Origin: Planctomycetota bacterium
GTDB taxonomy: Bacteria > Planctomycetota > Planctomycetia > Pirellulales > Thermoguttaceae
Length of the DNA: 17,858 nucleotides
Direction of reading: 5' to 3'
Assembly: GCA_013202535.1 (NCBI GenBank)
Contig: JABMRP010001380.1
Coordinates: 1-17,858, forward strand
In this document: positions 5,701 through 13,500 of the stretch, piece after piece
Layout of the letters: every line of letters starts with the position of its first letter
Numbering within the stretch: the stretch's first letter is position 1
Program-made: the position numbers and the translations under genes
The notes under the pieces: model-generated
What the model was told of the DNA's origin: nothing
What the model saw: only the letters and a program-made list of their open reading frames with translations
Database searches by the model: none

Positions 5701-7191
5701 TTGAACTGGACCGTTCGTCTCGTAGCGACCACCCTCGTTCTGGCCATACTGGCCGGATGCTCGTCGTCCAGCAGCGTTTCCAAATCGGAGCCGCCGGCCA
5801 AGAACTCCGGCGAAAAAGAGCCCGACGGGGCGGACGGCGGCGAGAAATCGCCCGGCGAAAATCCCGCCGAAAATGAAGCCCCACCCGCGGAGGTTCGGCA
5901 GCCGGAGGGGCCCGTGGTCCGCTCACAGGAGGAACTCCAGAAAGAACTCAACGCAGCGCTGATGGCCAAGAACCCCGGGTTCCAAGGCGGCGCGCAGGTG
6001 GGTGCCCAGGAGGGACAGGTGATCGCCGTGCAAGTGGCCGAATCGCCCGTGAAGGACATCAGTCCGCTGGCGGGTCTTCCGCTACGCTACGTGCAGTTTA
6101 TCAACTGCCCGATTTCCGACATCAGCCCGCTTCGGGGAATGAAATTGGAGCAACTCGTGCTGGACCAATGTCCCGTGGCCGACATCAGCCCGCTTCAAGG
6201 AATGCCGTTGCAAGCGCTGGTACTCTCGGCAACGGCCGTGACCGATCTGGGGGCGATCGCCGGTGCTCCTTTGCGGGAACTCTACCTACAGAAAACGGCG
6301 GTCAGCGAGATCGGCTCGTTGGCCGGAATGAAACTGGAGATGCTCGATCTGACCGGCTGCCGTGTTGCCGATATTGGGCCTCTTAAGGGCGTGCCGTTGA
6401 AAGTCTTGCTGCTGGAAGGAAACCCGATCGAGAAGATCGATGCGCTGGGCGGGATGCCGCTCCAGGCTCTTTCGTTACGCGGAACCAAGGTCGTCGACAT
6501 TGGTCCGTTGAAAGGCACGACCCTGGTCGATTTGGACTTGGGCGGTACGTCGGTCAGCGATTTCTCGCCACTCGCCGGAACGCCCTTGAGATCGCTTTCC
6601 CTGGAAAAGGCGTCCGTTACGGATCTCAGCGGCCTGACCGATATTCCGTTGGAGGTCTTGGAACTGAACCACACTCCGATCAAGGATCTGGGGCCGATTC
6701 GCGATCTGCCCGTCAAGGACCTCTTTCTCGTCGGCACGCCGGTCACCGACCTTAGCCCACTGGCGGGAACCGGCTTGCGGGGACTGTGGCTCAACGGCGC
6801 CCCGGTCAGCGACATCAGCCCCCTGGCCACGGTGCCGCTGCTTACGCTGACCCTGGCCGACACCCAGGTCGCGGACATCAGCCCGCTGGCGACCAGCCCC
6901 ATTTTGCAGCGACTTCACATCGGCGGTACCAAGGTGACGGACCTGACCCCCTTGGCAGGCAAGCAACTGACCCGATTGGTGTTTACGCCGGGCAATATCA
7001 CCGCGGGAGTCGACGTCGTGCGGAAAATGACCAGCCTGCGAGAACTCGGCACGCAGTTCGACAGCGGCAAAGAACCCCCGGTGAATGACCTGATGCCGCC
7101 GCCCCAATTCTGGCAACTTTACCAGGCGGGCCGGTTCGGTCCGGTCCCGGCGACCCCGAAACAGCCATCACCACCAGAGGGGCAACCGTAA
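5701..7191 (+). CDS. Lipoprotein with tandem 21-residue leucine-rich repeats
   Basis: The 496-residue protein starts at TTG. Residues 1-20 are a lipoprotein signal peptide with the lipobox LAGC (Cys20). A Pro/Glu/Gly-rich linker follows (21-75), then a segment around ELNAALMAKNPGFQGG that in planctomycetes often precedes such repeats. From residue 119 to about 435 run some 15 repeats of the form DISPLxGxPLxxLxLxxTxVx. Thirteen have exactly 21 residues; the fourteenth has 22. The C-terminus has QFWQLYQAGRFG, a tail I associate with the same family. In planctomycetes these repeats commonly sit on Ser/Thr kinases; here they are a free, membrane-anchored protein, probably for protein binding at the envelope. 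It lies 190 bp upstream of the ECF sigma operon, same strand. The function is unknown. Confidence 0.88.
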   Translation: MNWTVRLVATTLVLAILAGCSSSSSVSKSEPPAKNSGEKEPDGADGGEKSPGENPAENEAPPAEVRQPEGPVVRSQEELQKELNAALMAKNPGFQGGAQVGAQEGQVIAVQVAESPVKDISPLAGLPLRYVQFINCPISDISPLRGMKLEQLVLDQCPVADISPLQGMPLQALVLSATAVTDLGAIAGAPLRELYLQKTAVSEIGSLAGMKLEMLDLTGCRVADIGPLKGVPLKVLLLEGNPIEKIDALGGMPLQALSLRGTKVVDIGPLKGTTLVDLDLGGTSVSDFSPLAGTPLRSLSLEKASVTDLSGLTDIPLEVLELNHTPIKDLGPIRDLPVKDLFLVGTPVTDLSPLAGTGLRGLWLNGAPVSDISPLATVPLLTLTLADTQVADISPLATSPILQRLHIGGTKVTDLTPLAGKQLTRLVFTPGNITAGVDVVRKMTSLRELGTQFDSGKEPPVNDLMPPPQFWQLYQAGRFGPVPATPKQPSPPEGQP

Positions 7192-7382
7192 GAGGGGGAG
7201 ACGTACGTATTGATCGACACGCAATTACATACCACCCAAAATATGTACAGCGGCCAACGCAGGCGGCTTGATGGACACAGAAATACCCCCCGAGCGGCCG
7301 CAAGCTGGATGAATCTTTCCCGAATTGCACAAAACCCCTTATCGTACCCGTGTAGATTACTGAGGCACGTAGAGACCCTGCG

Positions 7383-7865
7383 GTGCAAGAAGAACTCGAC
7401 CTGATTTACGGGGAACATCGACAAGGTCTATACGCCCTGGCGCTGTCAATCACACGATGCCCGGAGCGGGCGGAGGATGCAGTGCAGGAGGCGTTCGTGC
7501 GTCTGTGGCGTTCACGGATCGAGCCGGCAGGGAACCGGGTCTCCTACGTGTTCGGAGCGGTACGAAATGCGGCGTTGGATCAGGCTCGGCGGCGCAAATT
7601 GCCGCTGGAGTCGCTGACGTCGGTATTCGAGGCGAGGCAGAGTAGTCCGGTCGACGCGGCGATCGAGGCCGAGCGCCAAGTGGCGGTGCGGCTGGCGGTC
7701 GATGCACTGTCGCCGGATCAGCAGCAGGTGGTCGTGTTGCGGCTTTATGCCAATTTGACGTTCAAACAGATTGCGGAGATCTTCGGCGAACCGCTGCCTA
7801 CCGTGGCCAGTCGGTATCGGCGCGCCCTAGTGCGAATTAAAGAGAGGCTTGGGGATTCGATATGA
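7383..7865 (+). CDS. ECF-type RNA polymerase sigma factor
   Basis: The 160-residue protein has the two domains of an extracytoplasmic-function sigma factor. Region 2 spans about 7-72 and includes AEDAVQEAFVRLW (30-42) and YVFGAVRNAALDQARRRK (55-72). Region 4 spans about 104-156 with LSPDQQQVVVLRLY and the helix-turn-helix around LTFKQIAEIFGEPLPTVASR (125-144). The start is GTG at 7383: no other start codon lies between it and the upstream in-frame stop at 7353. The ribosome site is weak (AGAGAC). The stop overlaps the next start as ATGA, typical of a sigma/anti-sigma pair. It should recruit RNA polymerase to an envelope-related regulon. Confidence 0.92.
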   Translation: MQEELDLIYGEHRQGLYALALSITRCPERAEDAVQEAFVRLWRSRIEPAGNRVSYVFGAVRNAALDQARRRKLPLESLTSVFEARQSSPVDAAIEAERQVAVRLAVDALSPDQQQVVVLRLYANLTFKQIAEIFGEPLPTVASRYRRALVRIKERLGDSI

Positions 7866-8392
7866 GCGACGTGGGTAGGGCAAGCGACGATCATCTCGAC
7901 TCGGATGATCTCGAGCAAATCGAGCATCTATTGAGGGAGATGCCGTTGCGCCGTCCCTCGATGGAGTTGGACCGGCGCGTGGCGTCGACCCGGCCGCGAC
8001 GGAGAGGGCGATGGGTTTTGGGAATGGCGGCTCTGGCGGCTTCCGTGGCCGTGGTGATCGGCGTGACGATGGAGATGCTCGCCAATCGCCGCGCGACGGT
8101 GGACTCGCCCGGCGAGTCGCCCAACGTGCCGGCCGCGGCGACCGACCCCGGCGTGTCGGCGATCGTTCCCACATCCTCGCAACCGATAGTGATCGAGCAA
8201 GTTTGGTCGATGGAATCGCCCAAGGAAGTGGCCTTGCTCGACGATACCGCATCCGCGCGACAGGCGAAACGTTGGGTCGTTCGGCACGTACGAATGATCG
8301 ACGATGATCGGCGGATGCACATTGAGTGGAACATACCTAGCGAAGAGGCTGATCTGGTACCCTTGGATTACCTACCAGTGAACTACAACTGA
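7862..8392 (+). CDS. Single-pass membrane protein, putative anti-sigma factor
   Basis: The 176-residue protein overlaps the ECF sigma stop by 4 nt. Residues 1-50 are cytoplasmic and charged, with an acidic start, the motif MPLRRPSMELDRRV (27-40) and a basic patch RPRRRGR. One membrane helix spans about 51-70 (WVLGMAALAASVAVVIGVTM). The rest is extracytoplasmic and ends in an acidic tail. I see no HxxxCxxC zinc motif, so it is not a ZAS-type anti-sigma. The position and topology (short inner domain, one helix, outer domain) fit an anti-sigma factor holding the upstream sigma at the membrane. The sequence alone does not prove this. Confidence 0.75.
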   Translation: MSDVGRASDDHLDSDDLEQIEHLLREMPLRRPSMELDRRVASTRPRRRGRWVLGMAALAASVAVVIGVTMEMLANRRATVDSPGESPNVPAAATDPGVSAIVPTSSQPIVIEQVWSMESPKEVALLDDTASARQAKRWVVRHVRMIDDDRRMHIEWNIPSEEADLVPLDYLPVNYN

Positions 8393-8435
8393 TCGGCATA
8401 CCACCCACGTACTGTCTTCGCAATTCGGGCTTGGC

Positions 8436-9143
8436 ATGGAAACAACCTATCGCTTCATAACGCTCCTGGCGATCGCATTTCTCGGGTGCTCGGCCTCCGC
8501 GGTTGCCCAGCACCCGATCGAGCCGTCCTCGTTGACGGCAAGAGTTCCTTTCCTCGGGATCGCCACCACCGAAGCCGATCTGACGTTGCGTAGTCGGCTC
8601 GGGCTTGCCGAGGGCGTCGGCTTGACGGTCAAGCACGTGGTGCCCGGAACTCCCGCCCAGGAAAGCGGGCTGCTTCGCGACGATGTGCTGCATCGACTCG
8701 ACGATCAGATCCTGACCAACGATCCGCAATTTCGCGTGCTCCTTCGCACGCACAAACCGGGCGATACGATCGACTTGACGGTCATTCGGCAAGGCCAATC
8801 GCTCAAGCTGTCCGTGCAATTGGGCGAGACGGTGGTTCCGGCGACCCGATCACCATGTGGTCGATTCGTCTGGACGCTGGGGCCGGGGCATCGTTTCGCA
8901 CCGGTGGCGGGCTTCGCCGGATTGTCGGCCCGCTATGAGGACGATCGGCACATCCTCGTTCTCACAACCGACCAGCAAGGCAGGCATCTCCTGGCCAAGG
9001 ACAAGCACGGGGGCATCCTCTTTCGCGGCTTGATCGACTCGCCCGAACAGAGAAAGGCGATCCCCGAATCGATTCACGCCAAGCTGGAACTGATGGAGAA
9101 TCCGCCGAACCCGCGGACGGAATTCGCCACCACGCCTGAGTGA
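8436..9143 (+). CDS. Secreted PDZ-domain protein
   Basis: The 235-residue protein begins with a signal peptide (1-25; hydrophobic core ITLLAIAFLG, cleavage after SAVAQ or SAVA). A PDZ domain follows at about 38-131: FLGIAT at the carboxylate-binding position, VKHVVPGTPAQESGL (65-79), DDVLHRLDDQIL (82-93), and HKPGDTIDLTVIRQG (106-120). About 100 residues without a recognised domain follow. There is no protease domain, so this is not an HtrA protease. It lies 43 bp after the anti-sigma-like gene and probably shares its transcript. It may bind C-termini of misfolded envelope proteins, as PDZ domains do in DegS/RseP signalling. That role is inference. Confidence 0.85.
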   Translation: METTYRFITLLAIAFLGCSASAVAQHPIEPSSLTARVPFLGIATTEADLTLRSRLGLAEGVGLTVKHVVPGTPAQESGLLRDDVLHRLDDQILTNDPQFRVLLRTHKPGDTIDLTVIRQGQSLKLSVQLGETVVPATRSPCGRFVWTLGPGHRFAPVAGFAGLSARYEDDRHILVLTTDQQGRHLLAKDKHGGILFRGLIDSPEQRKAIPESIHAKLELMENPPNPRTEFATTPE

Positions 9144-9192
9144 CCCACCGCGCCCGAGTCGCGCTGCCACGCGCGAGGGACCCCCGGCTCTC

Positions 9193-9221
9193 TTGACAGC
9201 CTCCCGCCGTTGGGACAAGAT
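9193..9221 (+). promoter_or_regulatory. Promoter of the uroporphyrinogen-decarboxylase-family gene
   Basis: A perfect TTGACA (9193-9198) is followed after 17 nt by CAAGAT (9216-9221), a weaker -10. The predicted start site gives a leader of about 45 nt before the ATG at 9274. Confidence 0.5.
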
Positions 9222-9263
9222 GGCTGTTCCCTTGATGTCGTAAGAAGACCGGGCTGATTGCGT

Positions 9264-9268
9264 GGAGG
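9264..9268 (+). promoter_or_regulatory. Ribosome binding site deciding the start at 9274
   Basis: GGAGG lies 5 nt before the ATG at 9274. An in-frame GTG at 9262 overlaps this site and so is unlikely to be the start. Confidence 0.7.
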
Positions 9269-9273
9269 TTTTG

Positions 9274-10347
9274 ATGAGCGAGATGACGTCGGCCGAGCGG
9301 GTGATGTGCGTGTTGCGCAACGAGGAACCCGACCGCATTCCGCATTTCGAGTGGATCTTCGATCACCGGGTTCGCGAGGCGATCTGCCCCGGCTGCTCGA
9401 TGGAGGAGTTTAGCGTTCGGATGGGGTTGGACGCGATCCTGACCGGCCCGAATTTCAAGAAGGAGCGGATCTCCGAGAAGCGACACCGCAACGAATGGGG
9501 TGTCGTGGTGGAAGACACGGGCGAGGAGCATTCGTTTCCCGTCGAGGGGCCGATCGCGACCCTCGACGATTTCCGCAACTACGAGCCACCCGACCCGCAC
9601 GCCCCCGGGCGATACGACAACATCGACCGGTTGGTCAAGGAGCACAAGGGCAAGCTGGCCGTCGGCGTCCATCTCAACGACGTCTTTTCGATCCCCCGAT
9701 ATCTGTGCGGTTTCGAGGGCATTTTGATGGCTTTGATCGAGGAGCCCGAGTTGGTTCGCGGTCTGGTCGAGCTGTCGGTCGAGACGAACATCGAGATGGC
9801 CCAGGAGGTGGCGCGGCGCGGAGCCGATTTTGTCTTCACCGGCGACGACTACTCGGCGGCCGATCGGCCGTTCATGTCGCCGGCCAGTTTTCGCGAGTTC
9901 TTCGCCGAACCGCTCCGTCGGGTCGTGGCCGGGTTCCACGACACCGGACTGCCCGTCATCAAGCACACCGATGGCCAGATCATGCCCCTGTTGGACATGA
10001 TCCTCGACTCGGGCATCGATTGCCTCGATCCGATCGACCCCATCGCGGGGTTGGATATTGGCCACATGAAAGAGCATTACGGAGACCGGATCGCCCTGAA
10101 GGGCAACGTCGACTGTGCGCAGACGCTCACCTTCGGCAGTGTCGAAGACACGGTTCGGGAAACGAAGGAAGTGATCCGCAAAGCGGCCGGGGGGGGCGGG
10201 CTGATCCTCTCCTCCAGCAACAGCATCCATTCGGCCGTCAAGCCGGGTAACTACCTGGCCATGCACAACACCCTGCGGATCTACGGCACCTATCCGATCC
10301 ACCTCGACTCCTGGGGTGCCTCGGAGACGGGCAATACGTTTTCGTAG
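9274..10347 (+). CDS. Uroporphyrinogen decarboxylase (URO-D) family protein, not canonical HemE
   Basis: The 357-residue protein is a URO-D-superfamily (beta/alpha)8 barrel. The start shows TSAERVMCVLRNEEPDRIP (5-23), typical of the family. The later part shows VIKHTDGQIMPLLDMIL (228-244), LDPIDPIAGLDIGHMKEHYG, LKGNVDCAQTL (275-285) and PGNYLAM with the family's C-terminal helix. The HemE hallmark near the N-terminus (RQAGRY) is absent, so porphyrin decarboxylation is unlikely. The HxCG zinc site of corrinoid methyltransferases (MtaA type) is here HTDG (231-234): His is kept but Cys is not. Such URO-D-like proteins are common in planctomycetes and relatives and are mostly uncharacterised. It seems monocistronic, with its own promoter, and is followed by an inverted repeat. 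Confidence 0.87.
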   Translation: MSEMTSAERVMCVLRNEEPDRIPHFEWIFDHRVREAICPGCSMEEFSVRMGLDAILTGPNFKKERISEKRHRNEWGVVVEDTGEEHSFPVEGPIATLDDFRNYEPPDPHAPGRYDNIDRLVKEHKGKLAVGVHLNDVFSIPRYLCGFEGILMALIEEPELVRGLVELSVETNIEMAQEVARRGADFVFTGDDYSAADRPFMSPASFREFFAEPLRRVVAGFHDTGLPVIKHTDGQIMPLLDMILDSGIDCLDPIDPIAGLDIGHMKEHYGDRIALKGNVDCAQTLTFGSVEDTVRETKEVIRKAAGGGGLILSSSNSIHSAVKPGNYLAMHNTLRIYGTYPIHLDSWGASETGNTFS

Positions 10348-10368
10348 CCAGCCCGTCGAGATAGTCGC

Positions 10369-10452
10369 GTGCCACTGCTTGCTTGCGGGTAGTGCGGCAG
10401 AATTGAGCCCAAACCCGGCAAACACGCACTGCTTGCAAGCAAGCAGTGGCAC
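10369..10452. repeat. Inverted repeat with an internal hairpin, between the URO-D-family and sulfatase-like genes
   Basis: GTGCCACTGCTTGCTTGC (10369-10386) and its exact reverse complement (10435-10452) form 18-bp arms 48 nt apart. The right side also folds alone: CACTGCTTGC (10427-10436) and GCAAGCAGTG (10439-10448) form a perfect 10-bp hairpin around AA. The element therefore carries three copies of the same half-site. It lies 22 bp after the upstream stop codon and about 40 bp before the predicted promoter of the next gene. It could be a REP-like mobile palindrome or an mRNA end. Confidence 0.7.
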
Positions 10453-10490
10453 ACGTTTCCACGTTTCTCCGTGCAAGCGGCCCGGCGTCT

Positions 10491-10499
10491 TGGTATACT
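10491..10499 (+). promoter_or_regulatory. Extended -10 promoter for the sulfatase-like gene
   Basis: TGGTATACT contains a TGn extension and TATACT (10494-10499), 5 of 6 to consensus. The -35 at 10471-10476 (GTGCAA, 17-nt spacer) is weak. It would give a leader of about 50 nt to the ATG at 10558. Confidence 0.4.
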
Positions 10500-10557
10500 G
10501 CATGGTTTGCAGCCCGCTGAGATCTGATCGCCGCCATCCCCCCCGAATTTACTTCCC

Positions 10558-13500
10558 ATGAAACAACGATTTTCCTGGCTACCGTCGTCCTTGAGCTTCT
10601 GGCATCTGGTGTCGGTGATCTGGCTGCTGGTGGTCCTGACCATCGGAGCGCTGACGTCGTTTCGGGCGGTGAAAAACAGCGGCATGGCGCAGTTGTTTCA
10701 GCTCGATGACGTTCCCCTGCTGTGGTATCTCAAGATCAACTACGGCACGTTTGTTTGGTCCGGCGTCGCCTTGGGCGTGCTGTTCCTCGTGGCGATGGTG
10801 GCGCTCCGTCGCCGATTCCAGGGTGGCAACGGCTCGCTGGACGCCAACCCGCCGAAAATCGAGTTCCCCCGGACCGCCCATGGAATCTGGTTGCTGATCT
10901 GTGTGGCACTGTTCGTGGGCATCGGCCTGTTCGAATGTCGCTATCACTTCGCACCCAACACGGGACGTCTGGACGTACCGTCCGCAGAACCGATGGCTTG
11001 GGCGCTGGTTGCCCTGGTCGCGGTGATCGCCTGGCTTATGACTTGTGTGATACCCGCCGCGACCGGCGAGCAGGATTCGCCCGGCCGCGCAAATCCGGGG
11101 GGACGCGTGCCGCTGGGAACACGCCTGGGGGTTACCTATCTTCTGGGCGGTGCGTCCGTGCTGATCTACGCGCTCTGGGAACACCGCGAGTTTTGGAACC
11201 CCGAAGCCAACGGGGGCTACATCTACGCACCTTTCTTTCGCGAAGGCGAGGCCGCCGACGCAAACGTGATTCTCTACTCGACTTCGATTCTATTTGCCAC
11301 GATCATCGCGTTGGTCGGCGTGGTGGGATACGTGAGCCTGTGGCTGGCTTCGCGGAGCGGTCGCCGCACGAAATCGCCGATGACCGTGGTCGACTGCCGG
11401 CGTCAGGCGTTGCTCGCGGCGATGCTCTGGACGGCCACGCTCGGCGTTCCCTGGCAGATCAAGATCCTCGGGGAGATCAATGCTGAAAAGGGCTGGATTC
11501 TGCCGGCGTTGCTCCTCGTCTTCTGTTTGGCGGCCCTGTGGCCCATGGCCATGGTCAGTAGCCTGATGCTCAAACGCGACTTCGATTCAGCTCGTCAGGC
11601 CGATCGTGCAAGAAAGGGCGCCGCGGCGTCGAACGACTATCCCCGTCGCTCCGAGTTGGCCTTCTGGACGCTGCTGTTGTTTCCCGTCTATCCGTACATC
11701 CGTTGGCTCGGAGGATGGACCGCTCGTTGGCGTTACCTCTTTCTGATGGGAACGGCGGCAGTGATGATCGGCGGGCTGACGTGGCTATTTATTTGGCTCG
11801 AGTATCTCTTCGACTTCGACGACTGGCGCGGCATGTTGGAAACGGCCCAGTTCCCGTTCTTGCGGGTGATGATGTCGCTGCTGGGCGCCTATTTCACGTA
11901 TCTCGTCGTCCGGTCGGTCTGGATCCGACTAGGAATTTGGACCAAGCGGTTGCGGCGAAACTCCGGCCCCGCGGACAACGACGGCGAACCCCTTTCTCCC
12001 GAGGGCCACGAGGCCGCCCGCGAGTTTCCGAACCCGACGCGTGGGGTTCGCTTGGTGGGAAGGTTGGCCCGCGCGATGATTTTGCTTCTGGTACTGGCCG
12101 CGTTGGTGGGCGCTTCTTGGCCATTTTGGGGCTGGCGCGGCATCAGCAAGAACACCTTTGCGCGGACATTTGAATTCAGCGACCGGCACGAATTCGAGTT
12201 ACTCTTCCTGCACTGGGTCTTCGATTTCGACCGCGACGGCTACGCGTCGGTGCTCCACGGAGCGGATCCGGACGACTTCGACCGTTACATGATTCCCGGC
12301 TACACGACCCCGATAGAACCGAAAGAGATTCCGGACGACTGGTTCGAGATCCAGCACGCCGATCGTGCCCGAGAATTCCCCAATCTGATGATCCTCTACC
12401 TCGAGGGCGTCGTCCCCCGGGCCATCTCGGCGTATGGCCAGCGGCAACTCCCCGACGGACTCCAGGCCACCCGACACATCGATTCGGTAGCCGCCGAAGG
12501 GACCATTTTCCGGCAGGCACGATGCATTTACCCGAGTACCTGGGATTCGTGGGTGGCAGTCAATTCGGGGCGTTTCATGCGGACCATCTCGCTGGACGTG
12601 TCGCTTTCGTACAAGGGCCGCTACACCCGCTTCAACAACATGTACAAGGTGCTGCGTCTGGCCGGAGTCGATCGCTGGTGTCATGCCGACACGAATCCCT
12701 ACTACACGCTTTCCGTGCCCGACGATTTTCACGCGCCGGACGATCCGCCGTGGCAATCGGGTGACCAGTTCGACTCCAACGTAACCGGAGAAGAGTTTCA
12801 GCGAGGAGTCACGCGGGGCGACAAGCGAGCGCAGCGCATTGTGGACTTTCTCGACGACATCAAGCCCGGCGAGAAATTCTTCGCCTGCGAGCACTTCAAC
12901 GATACCCACTTTCCCTGGGAACGCACGCCGCTTGAGCGGGCCAAGGAACTCGGGTTCCCCGAAGGAATTCGTCCGTACGAGGCCGACGCGAGGCTACCCA
13001 ACGGCCAAAAACACGACAGAATTTCCCGCTACTACCACACGATCACGCGAACCGACGCCCAGATCGGACAGATCCTCGACAAGCTCAAGGAGCGTGGTCT
13101 CTACGATAACACGATGATCGTCTTCGTCGGCGACCACGGTTGTCAGTGGTGGGAACACGAACATTGCTATTACGTCGCCCATTTGTACGAGCAGTGCATT
13201 CGCGTTCCGATGATCGTTCGCATCCCGGGCGTCCCCAGCGGCGGCATCCGCGACGAACCGGTTTTGCAGACGGATATTCTGGCCACGGTCATGGAATGGG
13301 CCGGCGTCGTTCAGGCCGACCCGAGCGAAGCGTATCCCTTGAACAGCAACAGTCTGCTACCGCTCATGCAAGACCGGGCGTCGGGTTCGGCCGGCGGCGA
13401 GAGGGTCCGGGCACTGGTGGATCGGCTTTGGAACCGCGACGTGGTTCTTCTGACGCACTACGACATGTTCGGAGTGCTGCACAATGCCCGCTACAAACTG

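Noticed and set aside
7201..7382. A promoter for the ECF sigma gene
   Set aside because: TTGATC (7210) and TTGCAC (7325) have no -10 at an acceptable distance, and ECF-type autoregulated promoters cannot be recognised without a motif for this group.
8962..10503. A 513-codon open frame on the minus strand opposite the URO-D-family gene
   Set aside because: It runs through the opposite strand of the PDZ and URO-D-family genes and the intergenic repeat, without domain signatures.
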